Below are positions 8,934 to 18,854 of a stretch of DNA of 64,000 bases, piece after piece; the stretch's first letter is position 1; every line of letters begins with the position of its first letter. Origin of the DNA: Methanolinea sp. Lineage in GTDB: Archaea; Halobacteriota; Methanomicrobia; Methanomicrobiales; Methanospirillaceae. Made by a program: the position numbers and the translations under genes. The stretch covers positions 682,001-746,000 of the forward strand of contig JASFYI010000001.1 in assembly GCA_030055515.1 (NCBI GenBank), given 5' to 3'. The notes under the pieces are model-generated. The model saw only the letters and a list, made by a program, of their open reading frames with translations. It was not told where the DNA came from and made no database searches.

Positions 8934-8957
8934 AGTAGGCGGATTCCCCCCTTTTTT
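8934..8957 (+). terminator. Oligo-T terminator after frhB
   Basis: Seven T at 8934-8940, fourteen bases after the frhB stop, are followed by six more T at 8952-8957. This is typical of archaeal intrinsic termination. Confidence 0.6.
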
Positions 8958-9052
8958 CGTTGCGCAATGACTGCAGGTTTTCCCGCAGCGATAGGAAGAC
9001 GTATATCCTCCGGGGTTCTTCTTATGTTCTACCACGAAGGTGAATCAGAGAT

Positions 9053-9697
9053 ATGACACGCTCCATCCTCGTCGCGGTCCCCGCCGTCCTCCTCGCTGTC
9101 TGCATGGTTCTCTCGACCGGCTGCCTGCAGGAAGAGGAGGGTCAGGAGGGGCTCCCGACCCCGCCTCCCACCCCCTCTCCCGCACAGGAGACCACCATGC
9201 CCGTCTTTGGGCCCGGCGACAATGGGAAGAACGTCACTCTCCCCGCGGGGACAGAATTCGCGGTGCAGCTCCCCGAGAACCCGACGACGGGGTACACGTG
9301 GAACATGAGCGTCCCGCCGGGCCTCGCGGTCGCGAGGGACGAGTTCCTCGCTCCCGACACGAGGCTCGTGGGGGTGGGTGGCACCCACAGGTGGATCGTC
9401 TCCGCGGGCGAGAAGGGCGCGTTCCCCCTCCACGCCGAGTACCGCAGGCCCTGGGTCCCCGCCGGGACCATCGTGCACGTCCCGCTCGAAGGCGGATTCT
9501 TTGGAATCGCGGGTGACGACGGGAGGAATTACCTGCCCCTCGCCCTCGGCGAAGAGTTCCACGCCGACGGGCTCCGGGTGGCATTCGAGGCCGAGGAGGT
9601 CCCGGACGTCGCGACGATCCAGATGTGGGGCACCCCCGTCAACCTGACGTTCATCGAGAAGACAGAGACCTTCGACCTCCTCGTCGTCGTCGAGTGA
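9053..9697 (+). CDS. Chagasin-like (I42) protease inhibitor lipoprotein
   Basis: Predicted exported lipoprotein of 214 residues. It has a hydrophobic signal segment ending in the lipobox-like LSTGC (Cys about 23), then a Pro/Thr-rich linker, then a beta-rich domain. Three signatures of the chagasin/ICP family of papain-like cysteine protease inhibitors are visible: NPTTGYTW, GVGGTHRW and RRPW. In known inhibitors these loops enter the protease active-site cleft. A second segment (roughly residues 125-180) is inserted before the last strand and is not typical. Monocistronic between frhB and the DUF2124 gene. The target protease is unknown. Confidence 0.8.
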   Translation: MTRSILVAVPAVLLAVCMVLSTGCLQEEEGQEGLPTPPPTPSPAQETTMPVFGPGDNGKNVTLPAGTEFAVQLPENPTTGYTWNMSVPPGLAVARDEFLAPDTRLVGVGGTHRWIVSAGEKGAFPLHAEYRRPWVPAGTIVHVPLEGGFFGIAGDDGRNYLPLALGEEFHADGLRVAFEAEEVPDVATIQMWGTPVNLTFIEKTETFDLLVVVE

Positions 9698-9863
9698 GGG
9701 GTGGAAGGACCGGTCTCCCCGGGATGGGGCTAGGCCACGGGTAGGGCCGTCCTCTTCCCCCGGATTCCTCCCTTTCATCGCTTTTTCTCTCCGGCCCCCG
9801 CGATTTTCCCATACCTTCATATGAACCGGTGGCTCAATTCTTACTCAAAGGAGCATAATCGAG

Positions 9864-10346
9864 ATGGCAGAGAGAGAGGTCTTCCAGGGAGTGCCGGGAA
9901 TGCTCCGGCCATTTCGGGACTTCATCGAGAAGAAGGGCTTGAAGAAGGGTGACCAGGTGGTGTACTACGGGTGCCCAGGGACGTGCACGCCGTTCGTCGA
10001 GCTCCTCGGATTCGCGGTCCGGAGCCTCGAGCTCGACCAGGTCTTCGTCCCCTACGTCGACGAGTCGAAGGCCCGGAAGATCGCCCTCGTCCCGGACGTC
10101 GGGATGCAGGTCTCCGGCGCTGCAGCCATCGCGGACCCCGCTGCCGTGGTCGTGATGGGCGGGCTCTCGATGCCCAACGTCCCGGTGACGCTCGGGCAGG
10201 TGGCCGGCGCCATCGGGAAGTACCCGTCGGCGCTGAAGATCGGGGTCTGCTTCATGAACATGTTCGAGAAGGCGGGCTGGACGAAGGAGATGAAGTTCGA
10301 CCTCCTGATCGACGCGACGATCGACCCGGTCACCGTCTGGAAGTGA
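9864..10346 (+). CDS. DUF2124 family protein
   Basis: A 160-residue soluble protein matching, from memory, the DUF2124 family found almost only in methanogens. Visible features are YYGCPGTCTPFVELL near residue 35, with two Cys, and a glycine-rich VVVMGGLSMPNVPV segment suggesting an alpha/beta nucleotide- or cofactor-binding fold. Function is not known. It has its own upstream region and does not overlap its neighbours. Confidence 0.82.
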   Translation: MAEREVFQGVPGMLRPFRDFIEKKGLKKGDQVVYYGCPGTCTPFVELLGFAVRSLELDQVFVPYVDESKARKIALVPDVGMQVSGAAAIADPAAVVVMGGLSMPNVPVTLGQVAGAIGKYPSALKIGVCFMNMFEKAGWTKEMKFDLLIDATIDPVTVWK

Positions 10347-10373
10347 GGGGGACGCTTCCCCCTCCTCCCCCCG

Positions 10374-10874
10374 TCACTTCGCCTCCCCCGTTTTCCCCGC
10401 GAACGATTCCACGAACCTCCCGAGCGCTTCGCTGACCGCCTCCCTGTCCTGCGCGCACACGCAGAAGACCATCGCGTCCCTGAACGTTCCCGAAAGTTCC
10501 CGCGGGCACGCGTGCGGGAGGTCGCACTTGTTCAGCAGCACCGCGAGGGGGACCTTCCGCTCAAGGAGGGCGGAATAGAGGTGGAGGGTGAACTCGTCGG
10601 GGGGGACGGAGGAATCGACGACGAGGAGGGCGGCATCCATCCCCCGGGCGATGATCTGGCGGACGAATGCGAACCGGTCCTGCCCGGGTGTGCCGAAGAG
10701 GTAGACCTGGTGCGTGCCGACCGAAACGCGCCCATAGTCGAGCGCAACCGTGGTGTCGCCGTCCTCCGTGTGCGCCTCGACGTGGCGGGAAGAAGGATCG
10801 AGCGTCTGGATCAGCGTGGATTTCCCCGCGTTGTACGCGCCGAAGACGACGACCTTGATCTTCCTGCCTTCCAC
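10374..10874 (-). CDS. Small Ras-like GTPase
   Basis: A predicted regulatory GTPase. The P-loop GAYNAGKST, the switch II region LFGTPGQDRF and the guanine-specificity motif NKCD are all present, in the order of the Arf/Rab/MglA-like superfamily. An in-frame start at 10982 gives 202 residues, but the first 36 are not family-like. A GTG at 10874, directly before EGRKIKVVVFG, is preferred (166 residues). No GAP or roadblock partner is beside it. It is convergent with the DUF2124 gene. The partner and process are unknown. Confidence 0.85.
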   Translation of the reverse strand: MEGRKIKVVVFGAYNAGKSTLIQTLDPSSRHVEAHTEDGDTTVALDYGRVSVGTHQVYLFGTPGQDRFAFVRQIIARGMDAALLVVDSSVPPDEFTLHLYSALLERKVPLAVLLNKCDLPHACPRELSGTFRDAMVFCVCAQDREAVSEALGRFVESFAGKTGEAK

Positions 10875-11032
10875 GGATAACCGGTTGACCCCCGATTCGT
10901 TTACCGCTTTCGGTATCTCACGGCGGGAGCGTGGTTTATCTGGTGCTCTCGCGGGCGCGGGGAGGTGCCCGCGGTCCCCCAACGAGGGAATGAAAGGGGG
11001 AAAAGTCCGTCTGCCGCTGCACCGCGGGATCC

Positions 11033-11045
11033 AAAAAAGGAAAAA
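11033..11045 (-). terminator. Oligo-T terminator after the rps12-rps7-aef2 operon
   Basis: Runs of five and six T on the minus strand follow the aEF-2 stop codon by about 10 bases. Confidence 0.55.
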
Positions 11046-11055
11046 CAGGTAATTT

Positions 11056-13248
11056 TCACGCGAGGTAGTCCGCGGGCGTCGGGATCTGTTCCTTCAGCCC
11101 CTTCCTCTTCCGGATTTTCGCAACGGTCTCCTTGAGCATGTTCGATGGAACGAGCTCGAACCCCGCGAACTCCGTGCTCCACATCGCCCGTCCCTCCGTC
11201 GCGGACCGGATGTCGCCGGCGAACCCGAAGAGCTCGGAGACCGGCGCCTTCCCGATGACTGTCACCGTGTCTCCCTCGCTCTGGATGTCGAGCACCTGCC
11301 CGCGCCGGCCCTGGATCTGGGCCGTGGCGTTCCCCATCTGCTCGGTCGGGACGGTTATCTGGATCTTCTGGACGGGTTCGAGGAGGGTGTCGCCTGCCAT
11401 CAGCATCGCTGCCTTGACCGCCGACCGGACGGCCGGGATGACCTGCGCGGGGCCGCGGTGGATCGCGTCCTCGTGGAGCTTCACGTCGACGAGACGGATC
11501 TTCAGGTTCTGGACCTTCTCGTCGGCGAGCGGGCCGCCGTCGAGCGCCTCGTGGATCCCCTCGATGATCAGCTCCATCGTCTCGTTCAGGTACTGGATAC
11601 CCTTCGTCATGTCGAGGAACATGTTGTACCCGTAGATGTCCCGGACATTCTTCGCCTCTTCCTTGTCCATCCCCGCCGCCATCAGGATGTCCCTGCGCTC
11701 GAGCGCCGTCTGGTTCATCGAGACCTTGCCCTCCCTTATGAGGTTGACAATCTCCTCGGGGAGGGGCTCGACCTCGATGTAGAACCTGTTGTGCCTGTTG
11801 GGGGACTTCCCTTCCACGGGACCTGCCTTCTGGGTCACGGTCTCCCTGTACACGACGATCGGCTCGGAGGTGACGATCTCGACCCCCTTGTCCCTCTTGA
11901 TGCGCCCCGTCACGATCTCGAGGTGGAGCTCCCCCATCCCCGAGATGAGGTGCTCGCCCGTCTCCTCGTTGATGGTGACCTGGAGGGTGGGGTCTTCCTT
12001 CGCGACCTGGCGGAGCACCTCGATCAGCTTGGGGAGGTCCTTCATGTTCTTGGCCTCCACGGCCACCGTCATGACGGGCTCGCTGTAGTGCTTGAGGGAC
12101 TCGAAGGGAACCATCTCCTGGAGCGTGGTCACGGTGGACCCGACGATCGCGTCCTTGAGGCCGGTCACGGCCGCGATGTTCCCTGCCACGATCTCCTCCA
12201 CCTCGACCCTCGTCGGCCCCATGAAGACGCCGACCTGCTGGAGGCGGTTGACCTTCTTTGCGGTCCCCATCACGTACATCTCGGTCCCCCGGCGGATCCT
12301 CCCGGAAAACAGCCTGCCCGTCGCGACCTCGCCGGCGTGGGGGTCGAACGAGATGTCCGTGATCATGAGGGTCGCCGGGCCGTTCGGGTCGCAGTTGAGC
12401 ATCGCCCTGCCCTCCGGCGACTCCGGGTCACCGTGCCATATCACCTTGATCCTGCGCTTCTGGGCCTCGAGGGGGTTGGGCAGGTGCTTGACGACCATGT
12501 CCAGCACGACGTCGCAGAGGGGGCTCCTCTTTGCGAGTTCCTTCATGTTCCCGCTGCGGCACTTCTCGAAGACGTCCTTGAACGACACGCCGCTCTTCTT
12601 CATGAAGGGGACCGAGACTGCCCAGTTGTAGAGTGCCGACCCGAACGCGACCGTTCCCTGCGCGGCGTCGAGCCGCCAGCCGGACTTGTAGGCCTCCTCG
12701 TTCATGCTCTTGATGAGCTTGTTGACCTTGTCGATCACCCGCCCGAGCCGGATCTGCATCTCCATCTCGTCGACCTTCAGCTCGTTGATGAGCCTGTCGA
12801 CCTTGTTGATGAAGAGGACGGGGCGGACACCCTCCTTGAGCGCCTGCCGGAGGACGGTCTCTGTCTGCGGCATGGGCCCCTCGACCGCGTCGACGAGGAC
12901 GACCGCGCCGTCCACCGCCCTCATGGCCCTCGTCACATCACCCCCGAAATCCACGTGGCCGGGGGTGTCGATCATGTTGATCAGGTATTCCTGCCCCTCG
13001 TACTCGTGGACCATCGAGACGTTGGACGCGTCGATCGTGATCCCGCGGGCCTGCTCCTCCTCGTCGGAATCCATGAAGAGCTGCTTGCCCGCGAGCTCCT
13101 CGGAGATGATCCCGGCACCCGCGAGGAGATTATCGGAGAGCGTGGTCTTGCCGTGGTCGATGTGGGCGACGATCCCGATGTTCCTGATGTGGGTCGGGTC
13201 GCTCATCAATTCTGCCATTTTCTCGATTGATTTTCTGCCTCGGGCCAT
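11056..13248 (-). CDS. fusA: Translation elongation factor aEF-2
   Basis: GTPase that drives ribosome translocation. It has 730 residues from the ATG at 13248 ([11 protein letters not shown]); an in-frame extension to 13299 is not family-like and overlaps the spacer after rps7. The G-domain motifs [17 protein letters not shown] and NKVDRL are clear. Near the C-terminus, DAIHRGPAQ contains the His that archaea modify to diphthamide. Third gene of the rps12-rps7-aef2 operon, the usual archaeal order, with a 31-base gap after rps7. Confidence 0.98.
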   Translation of the reverse strand: MARGRKSIEKMAELMSDPTHIRNIGIVAHIDHGKTTLSDNLLAGAGIISEELAGKQLFMDSDEEEQARGITIDASNVSMVHEYEGQEYLINMIDTPGHVDFGGDVTRAMRAVDGAVVLVDAVEGPMPQTETVLRQALKEGVRPVLFINKVDRLINELKVDEMEMQIRLGRVIDKVNKLIKSMNEEAYKSGWRLDAAQGTVAFGSALYNWAVSVPFMKKSGVSFKDVFEKCRSGNMKELAKRSPLCDVVLDMVVKHLPNPLEAQKRRIKVIWHGDPESPEGRAMLNCDPNGPATLMITDISFDPHAGEVATGRLFSGRIRRGTEMYVMGTAKKVNRLQQVGVFMGPTRVEVEEIVAGNIAAVTGLKDAIVGSTVTTLQEMVPFESLKHYSEPVMTVAVEAKNMKDLPKLIEVLRQVAKEDPTLQVTINEETGEHLISGMGELHLEIVTGRIKRDKGVEIVTSEPIVVYRETVTQKAGPVEGKSPNRHNRFYIEVEPLPEEIVNLIREGKVSMNQTALERRDILMAAGMDKEEAKNVRDIYGYNMFLDMTKGIQYLNETMELIIEGIHEALDGGPLADEKVQNLKIRLVDVKLHEDAIHRGPAQVIPAVRSAVKAAMLMAGDTLLEPVQKIQITVPTEQMGNATAQIQGRRGQVLDIQSEGDTVTVIGKAPVSELFGFAGDIRSATEGRAMWSTEFAGFELVPSNMLKETVAKIRKRKGLKEQIPTPADYLA

Positions 13249-13279
13249 AAAACACCACAAAAAAGGGATTGAATCCTTT

Positions 13280-13861
13280 CTATCGGGCGGACTTTGCAAT
13301 CCGCTCGCGTTCTTCCTTCTTGCTCACGGAGTACGCCTTCGCGTCCCCCTTCGAGGCCGCGATCAGCTCGTCGGCGAGACACTGGGCGACCGGCTTTCGG
13401 CTCTTGTGCGCGGCCTTGTAGACGGCCTCGGCGATGAAGAAGAGGGCCGTATTGACGCGCCGGAGAGGGGCAGTATCCACTGACTTCGGGACGTTTATCC
13501 CCCCGTACTTCAGGCGGACCGTCTCCTCCCTCGGCCCGGCGTTGATGATGGCATCCACGAGGACCTGGACCGGGTTCCTCTTCGTCTTCTTGTGGATGAT
13601 CTCGAACGCCTCGCGGACGATGCGCGTGGCAAGCTGCTTGTTCCCCGTGTTCATCTCGGACTGCATCAGCCGGTTGATGAGGCGTTCCACGATGAGCATG
13701 TGTGCCTTGGCAAACTCCTGCCGCGTGAGCTTGCCGGTCGTGTGGGGGACGATCACGGGGGTGAGGCCGATGTACTTGACGAGGCTCGGGTCCGGTACCT
13801 GGACCTCCCCGAGGTCCCATTTGTTGAAGAGGAGGCGTGCGGGGGTCTCTGTCTCCGCCAT
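13280..13861 (-). CDS. rps7: Ribosomal protein uS7
   Basis: Small-subunit head protein that nucleates assembly of the 16S rRNA 3' domain. It has 193 residues, and the core [27 protein letters not shown] and the C-terminal [18 protein letters not shown] are characteristic. It begins 6 bases after the uS12 stop and precedes aEF-2 in the same operon. Confidence 0.97.
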   Translation of the reverse strand: MAETETPARLLFNKWDLGEVQVPDPSLVKYIGLTPVIVPHTTGKLTRQEFAKAHMLIVERLINRLMQSEMNTGNKQLATRIVREAFEIIHKKTKRNPVQVLVDAIINAGPREETVRLKYGGINVPKSVDTAPLRRVNTALFFIAEAVYKAAHKSRKPVAQCLADELIAASKGDAKAYSVSKKEERERIAKSAR

Positions 13862-13867
13862 CCCGCA

Positions 13868-14296
13868 TCACCTGCGCGGCTTCTCCTTCCGCCCGATGAC
13901 GAGCTCGCGGAGGGAGACGTTGTTGACCTTCGTCACGACGTATCTTACGCCCGGGATGTCCCCCATCGACCTCCCGAGCCTGCCACCGATGCCCTCGATC
14001 TCGACCTCGTCGTGCTCGTCGATGAAGTTGATCGCGCCGTCGCCGACCGCGAACGCCGTCACCTGGCGCCCGTTCTTGATCAGTTGCACCCTCACGCACT
14101 TCCGGATCGCGGAGTTCGGCTGCTTGGCCTCGACCCCGATCTTCTCGAGCACTATCCCGCGGGCCTGCGGTGCACCCTCGAGGGGATCCGCCTTGATGTT
14201 GACCCCGCCGTGGCTGCGCACGTACTTGGGGTCGCTCCACCGGAATTTCTTCGCGTCCTTGATGAGCTTCCTCGCTGCAAACTTGCCCTTACCCAT
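13868..14296 (-). CDS. rps12: Ribosomal protein uS12
   Basis: Decoding-centre protein of the small subunit, 142 residues, the archaeal/eukaryotic (S23) type. [19 protein letters not shown] and the [10 protein letters not shown] region are the conserved decoding-site loops. First gene of the operon, with a strong TATA box upstream at 14352-14363. Confidence 0.98.
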   Translation of the reverse strand: MGKGKFAARKLIKDAKKFRWSDPKYVRSHGGVNIKADPLEGAPQARGIVLEKIGVEAKQPNSAIRKCVRVQLIKNGRQVTAFAVGDGAINFIDEHDEVEIEGIGGRLGRSMGDIPGVRYVVTKVNNVSLRELVIGRKEKPRR

Positions 14297-14351
14297 GAAA
14301 TACCCTCGTCAGTGTTCTCCTTGGAGAGAGTGGACGGTCATGTCCCCGTGT

Positions 14352-14363
14352 GGTATATATAAA
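14352..14363 (-). promoter_or_regulatory. TATA box of the rps12-rps7-aef2 operon
   Basis: TTTATATATACC on the minus strand is close to the methanogen TATA consensus. It predicts a transcript start near 14330 and a leader of about 35 bases before rps12. Confidence 0.75.
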
Positions 14364-14466
14364 CGCGCGGAGGCGATTTATACATTTGCACACGTCCACG
14401 ATTGCCTTATCCTGTTGGACCCCATTGCTAATAATATTATATCCCGTTCTGCCCAACATTCTCTGA

Positions 14467-14880
14467 ATGATCTTCCGCCTTTTCAAGGAAGTGCAGTTCG
14501 ACGCGAGCCACAGGCTCCTCCACGACAGGGGGAAGTGCAACCGCCTCCACGGGCACCGGTGGAAGGTCGAGGTCTGGATGGAGGGGATCCCGGGGGAGAG
14601 GAGCGGGATGGTCGCCGACTTCAACATGGTAAAGGAAGTCGTCTGCAGGTTCGACCACCAGATAATCCTCAACCGCGACGACCCCATGGTGGCCGCGGTC
14701 CGGGAGTTCCACCCCGTGATCACCACACAGGGCGAGCCGACGAGCGAGAACCTCGCTGCCCTCATCGCCGGGCTCCTGCGCGAGGAGTGCACGCGCCAGG
14801 GACTCGACGCCCGCATCACCCGCGTCAGGGTGTGGGAATCCCCCGCGTGCTACGCGGAAGTGACCTATGAGAGTGCATGA
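14467..14880 (+). CDS. queD: 6-carboxytetrahydropterin synthase (QueD/PTPS family)
   Basis: Cytoplasmic enzyme converting 7,8-dihydroneopterin triphosphate to 6-carboxytetrahydropterin for the deazaguanine preQ0. It has 137 residues. Zinc ligands His15, His28 and His30 and the catalytic Cys24 are in DASHRLL and GKCNRLHGH; a Glu in the C-terminal RVRVWESP completes the family pattern. It overlaps queE by 14 bases, and queC follows. In archaea the product goes to archaeosine in tRNA. A PTPS-like enzyme with another role is possible but the neighbours make QueD likely. Confidence 0.93.
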   Translation: MIFRLFKEVQFDASHRLLHDRGKCNRLHGHRWKVEVWMEGIPGERSGMVADFNMVKEVVCRFDHQIILNRDDPMVAAVREFHPVITTQGEPTSENLAALIAGLLREECTRQGLDARITRVRVWESPACYAEVTYESA

Positions 14881-15475
14881 AATCTTCAGGAGCCTCCAGG
14901 GTGAGGGGATACGCCAGGGGATGCCCTGCACGTTCGTCAGGTTCGCGGGCTGCAACCTCGATTGCGCCTGGTGCGACACGCGGCCTGCGCGCACGGGGGG
15001 CGAAGAGATGGATGGGGACGAGGTGTTGTCCCACGTGAGGAGACTCGGGGGACGGTACGTCTGCATCACGGGCGGCGAACCCCTCCTCCAGGGTCCTCCC
15101 CTCCTCTCCCTCATCAGGGACCTCTCCGATGCCGGGTACACAATCGACATCGAGACGAACGGTACCCTCGACTTCTCGCCGTTCCAGCCCTATGCCTCGA
15201 TCTGCATGGACGTGAAGTGCCCGTCTTCCGGCGAGGAGAGCGACCTCTCGCTGGTCCCGCGGCTCACGGACGCCGATGCACTCAAGTTCGTCGTCAGGGA
15301 CAGGGAGGACTGCGAGTACGCCGCGGACGTGATGAGGAGGTACTCGCCGCGCGGCCACGTCTTCTTCTCGCCCGTGTGGGGGACAGATCCCCGCGGGATC
15401 GCGAGGTTCCTCATCGACGAGGACCTCCCCGCGCGCCTCCAGCTCCAGATCCACAAGGTCATCGGGGTGATGTAG
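14867..15475 (+). CDS. queE: 7-carboxy-7-deazaguanine synthase, radical SAM
   Basis: Radical SAM enzyme that ring-contracts 6-carboxytetrahydropterin to 7-carboxy-7-deazaguanine. It has 202 residues. The cluster motif is C29-x3-C33-x2-C36 (CNLDCAWC), preceded by [10 protein letters not shown], the hallmark of Que[11 protein letters not shown] is the SAM-binding GGE motif. Overlaps queD upstream and lies 4 bases before queC. Confidence 0.96.
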   Translation: MRVHEIFRSLQGEGIRQGMPCTFVRFAGCNLDCAWCDTRPARTGGEEMDGDEVLSHVRRLGGRYVCITGGEPLLQGPPLLSLIRDLSDAGYTIDIETNGTLDFSPFQPYASICMDVKCPSSGEESDLSLVPRLTDADALKFVVRDREDCEYAADVMRRYSPRGHVFFSPVWGTDPRGIARFLIDEDLPARLQLQIHKVIGVM

Positions 15476-15479
15476 GGCG

Positions 15480-16151
15480 ATGCGGGCGGTGTGCCTCCTC
15501 TCCGGCGGGATGGACTCGTCCACGCTCGCCTACGTCGCGCGTGACATGGGGTACCGCATCCTCGCGCTCCATGTCAATTACGGCCAGAGGACCGAGGTAC
15601 GGGAACGGGCCGCGGCGAGGACGATCGCCCGCCTCGTGGGCGCGGAGGAGTTCCTCGAGGTGGACATCTCTTACCTGAAGGTCTTTGGCGCAAGCAGCCT
15701 CACGGACCACGCGATCCCGGTCGAGCCGTACAGCCCCGAGAGGGAATGCATCCCCAACACGTACGTCCCGTTCCGGAACGCAAACCTCCTCTCCATCGCG
15801 ACGAGCTACGCGGAGTCGCGCGGCGCGGACGCGATCTTCATCGGCGTCCAGTCGCAGGACTACAGCGGGTACCCGGACTGCAGGCCGGAGTTCATCGAGG
15901 CGTTCCGGAAGGTGATCGCGACGGGGACGCGGAGCGGGGACCGGATCAGGCTGGTCACGCCGTTCATTTCCATGTCGAAGAGGGAGATCCTCTCGCTCGG
16001 CCTCTCGCTCGGCGTCCCGTACGAGCACACGTGGTCGTGCTATCAGGACAACGAAATCGCGTGCGGCGTGTGCGGCGCGTGCCACTTCCGGCGCGCTGCG
16101 TTCGCGGCGCTCGGGGTCCGGGATCCCCTCCCCTACAGGAGCGGCGAATGA
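15480..16151 (+). CDS. queC: 7-cyano-7-deazaguanine synthase
   Basis: ATP-dependent enzyme turning 7-carboxy-7-deazaguanine into preQ0, the precursor of archaeosine. It has 223 residues. The N-terminal PP-loop is [20 protein letters not shown] and the C-terminal zinc-type Cys set ([18 protein letters not shown]) are typical. Last of the queD-queE-queC run. Its stop overlaps the start of the NUDIX gene in ATGA. No archaeosine transglycosylase lies in the window. Confidence 0.96.
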   Translation: MRAVCLLSGGMDSSTLAYVARDMGYRILALHVNYGQRTEVRERAAARTIARLVGAEEFLEVDISYLKVFGASSLTDHAIPVEPYSPERECIPNTYVPFRNANLLSIATSYAESRGADAIFIGVQSQDYSGYPDCRPEFIEAFRKVIATGTRSGDRIRLVTPFISMSKREILSLGLSLGVPYEHTWSCYQDNEIACGVCGACHFRRAAFAALGVRDPLPYRSGE

Positions 16152-16657
16152 CAGAGCTGTACAGGGGAAAGAGGCTCTCCGTCGAGAGGAAAGAGTACGT
16201 CCTCCCCGGAGGGAGGAGGGTCGAGAGGGTCTCCGTCCACCCGGGGAACGCGGTCGCGGTCCTCCCGTTCTTCGGGGACGGGTCGTGCTGCCTCATCAGG
16301 CAGTACCGGTTCGTCGTCGGGGAGTACATCCTCGAGGCCCCCGCGGGGACGCTCGAGCCGGGGGAAGACCCCCTCGACGCCGCCCGCAGGGAGCTCGTCG
16401 AGGAGACGGGGTACGATGCCGCTGAATTCGTCCCGCGGGGGTGGATCTACACGACGCCGGGGTTCACGGACGAGGTGATATACCTGTATGAGGCCCGCGG
16501 TCTCCGTCCCGCCCCGAAGCGGGAGAAGGACGAGGACGAGGTGATCGAGGTCGTGAAGGTACGGGCAGGGGACCTCCCCGCGATGGTCAGGGATGGCCGC
16601 ATCAACGACGCAAAGACGATCTGCCTCGTCTTCCGGTGCGCGGCGGGCGGGGCATGA
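16148..16657 (+). CDS. NUDIX hydrolase, ADP-ribose pyrophosphatase type
   Basis: A 169-residue hydrolase of nucleoside-diphosphate compounds. The full NUDIX box is present (G-x5-E-x7-REL-x-EE-x-G within [23 protein letters not shown]). The preceding [19 protein letters not shown] is typical of ADP-ribose pyrophosphatases. The ATG overlaps the queC stop, and the stop overlaps the start of the next gene, so it is translationally coupled. Substrate is inferred from family only. Confidence 0.9.
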   Translation: MTELYRGKRLSVERKEYVLPGGRRVERVSVHPGNAVAVLPFFGDGSCCLIRQYRFVVGEYILEAPAGTLEPGEDPLDAARRELVEETGYDAAEFVPRGWIYTTPGFTDEVIYLYEARGLRPAPKREKDEDEVIEVVKVRAGDLPAMVRDGRINDAKTICLVFRCAAGGA

Positions 16658-17544
16658 GGGGCGCTGCTCCCTGCATCCTCCCCGCCGTCATCCTCGCGGC
16701 AGGGATCCTCGCGGCGGGGTGCGTGGGGGAGATCCCGCCCCGCGGCGGCAACTTTTCCGTCGACGAATCCGGCAGGCTCTCGCTCCGGTGCCCCCCCTGC
16801 ACGGCGAACGCGAGCGTGATCTCGGTCTCCGGGAACGTGACCCTCCTGCGGGTGGTCTTCTCGTCGGGGCAGGGAGACGTCTACGCAGTCGCCGCGGTAC
16901 CCCCTGCCCCGAGGGCAGGGTTCGTCCTCTCGCCGGGCGCGGGGGTGAGGAAGGAAGGGTACGTGGAGATCGCCCGCTCCTACGCGGAGAACGGCTACGC
17001 CTTCCTCGTCCTCGACGTGCGGGGCCACGGCGGGGAGACCCCCGGGTACCCCCTCGACCTCGCGCGCGATTTCGGGAAATTCAGGTCCGGGGAGTGGCCC
17101 CAGTACTACCTCTCCATCTGCGACGTGATTGCCGCCCGCAGGTTCCTGCAGGAGACGTACGGTATCCCCGTCCACGCGGTGGGGGAGAGCAACGGGGGGA
17201 GGTACGCCGCGATCGCCGCGGAGGTGGATCCCGCGTTCGCGGGGTACATCGGCATCTCGACGTCCGGGTTCTCCCGGGCGGGGGACAGGTACACGGGCGA
17301 CGCCCGCCGGTTCCTCCTCTCCGTCGACCCCGTCACCCTCGCGGGTTCCCTCTCCGGCCGGCCGTCGTGGATCTTCCACGCGCCCGAGGACCCCGTCATC
17401 CCCTTCGACGAGGGGCGCGCGCTCTTCGATGCCCTCCCCGAGCCGAAGGCGTTCTTCCCCTTCGAGGGGACCCACGGGTCAAACGAGCTGGTGCACCGGA
17501 CGATCCTCTCGGAATGTGCGCAAATTTATGGGACCGGGGGTTGA
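16654..17544 (+). CDS. Alpha/beta hydrolase lipoprotein
   Basis: Exported hydrolase of 296 residues. The signal segment ends in LAAGC (lipobox Cys about 23). The catalytic triad of the alpha/beta fold is readable: nucleophile Ser in GESNGG, Asp in APEDPVIPF and His in EGTHGSNEL. DVRGHGGETPG resembles S9 peptidase or dienelactone-hydrolase-like enzymes. The start at 16654 overlaps the NUDIX stop; an in-frame ATG at 16636 is less likely. The substrate, whether peptide, ester or polysaccharide, is unknown. Confidence 0.83.
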   Translation: MRGAAPCILPAVILAAGILAAGCVGEIPPRGGNFSVDESGRLSLRCPPCTANASVISVSGNVTLLRVVFSSGQGDVYAVAAVPPAPRAGFVLSPGAGVRKEGYVEIARSYAENGYAFLVLDVRGHGGETPGYPLDLARDFGKFRSGEWPQYYLSICDVIAARRFLQETYGIPVHAVGESNGGRYAAIAAEVDPAFAGYIGISTSGFSRAGDRYTGDARRFLLSVDPVTLAGSLSGRPSWIFHAPEDPVIPFDEGRALFDALPEPKAFFPFEGTHGSNELVHRTILSECAQIYGTGG

Positions 17545-17578
17545 AATGTATTGAAGTTTGGGCGACGGGGAGAGGGCG

Positions 17579-18853
17579 ATGACCGAGGTACAGGAGATGG
17601 ACGAGGGCCGGAGGAAGTACGAGTTCCGCAGGACTCTCGAGAGACTCCAGTCCAAGCAGGGGAGCGGGACAGAGCTGATATCCCTCTACATCCCGCCTGA
17701 CAAGCAGATCCACGACGTCGTCGCCCAGCTCCGCGACGAGTTCGGGCAGTGCGCGAACATCAAGAGCAAGCAGACCCGGACGAACGTCCAGAGCGCGATA
17801 TCGTCCATCCTCTCCCGCCTCAAGTACTACAAGACGCCGCCGCCGCACGGGATGGCGATCTTCTGCGGCACGGTCCAGCTGCAGGGGGACAAGACGGACC
17901 TCGAGTGCACGATCATCGAGCCACCAGAACCCCTCAACCTCTACATGTACCGGTGCAGCTCGGTCTTCGAGCTGGAACCGCTCCTCCAGATGCTCGAGGA
18001 AAAGAACGTCTACGGGCTCCTCGTCCTCGACCGCCGCGAGGCGTACTGGGGGTTCCTCCGGGGCAACCGGATCGAGCCCGTCGGGGGAGTCACGTCCACG
18101 GTCCCCGGCAAGCAGAGGAAGGGGGGCCAGTCGAGCGTCAGGTTCCAGAGACTCCGGGAGATCGCCATCCACGAGTTCTACACGAAGATAGGGGAGCGGG
18201 CGAGCGCAACCTTCCTCGCCGAGAAGGACTTCTACGAGCGGTTCAAGGGCGTCCTGATCGGCGGCCCGAGCCCGACGAAGGAGGAGTTCGAGGCGGGGCA
18301 CTACCTCCACCACGAGATCCAGAAGCGTATCATCGGCCTCTTCGACGTCGCCTACACGAACGAGAGCGGGCTCGCGGAGCTCGTGGAGGCCGCGCGCGAC
18401 GCACTCAAGGGGGTCGAGGTGATCAAGGAGAAGGAGCTCATGAACCGGTTCCTGCGGGAGCTCGTGAAGGAGGACGGGCTCGCCGCGTACGGGGAGGAGA
18501 GCGTGCGCAGGAACCTCGCGATGGGCTCTGTCGACACGCTCCTCCTCTCCGCCTCCCTCCGGAAGTCGCGCGTGAAGGTCCGCTGCCAGGCGTGCGGCCA
18601 CTCCGGGGAGCGGACCGTCCAGCTCGAGCCGGGAAAGACGATCGCCGATATCGTCTCGGCCCAGACTTGCAAGTCGTGCGGCGGGCCGCTCGTCGTCGAG
18701 GAAGAGACGGACATCATCGAGGAGCTGACGAGGCTCGCGGACCAGACGAGCACGCGGGTCGAGATCATCTCCGACGACTTCGAGGAAGGGGCGATGCTCG
18801 CCTCGGCATTCGGCGGGATCGCCGCGATTCTACGGTACAGGACGGGGTACTAG
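17579..18853 (+). CDS. prf1: Peptide chain release factor aRF1
   Basis: Reads all three stop codons and releases the finished chain. It has 424 residues from the ATG at 17579, which follows GGAGAGGG; an in-frame start at 17558 adds seven residues. NIKS (stop-codon recognition, in ANIKSKQTR) and the catalytic GGQ (in RKGGQSSVRF) are both intact. The C-terminal domain carries a CxxC-type zinc pair (CQACG, CKSCG). Followed by argS after one base. Confidence 0.97.
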   Translation: MTEVQEMDEGRRKYEFRRTLERLQSKQGSGTELISLYIPPDKQIHDVVAQLRDEFGQCANIKSKQTRTNVQSAISSILSRLKYYKTPPPHGMAIFCGTVQLQGDKTDLECTIIEPPEPLNLYMYRCSSVFELEPLLQMLEEKNVYGLLVLDRREAYWGFLRGNRIEPVGGVTSTVPGKQRKGGQSSVRFQRLREIAIHEFYTKIGERASATFLAEKDFYERFKGVLIGGPSPTKEEFEAGHYLHHEIQKRIIGLFDVAYTNESGLAELVEAARDALKGVEVIKEKELMNRFLRELVKEDGLAAYGEESVRRNLAMGSVDTLLLSASLRKSRVKVRCQACGHSGERTVQLEPGKTIADIVSAQTCKSCGGPLVVEEETDIIEELTRLADQTSTRVEIISDDFEEGAMLASAFGGIAAILRYRTGY

Positions 18854-18854
18854 G

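Noticed and set aside
11458-13230. A 590-codon plus-strand frame opposite aEF-2.
   Set aside because: Shadow of a highly conserved gene; the product is compositionally biased (Asp, Leu, His, Arg).
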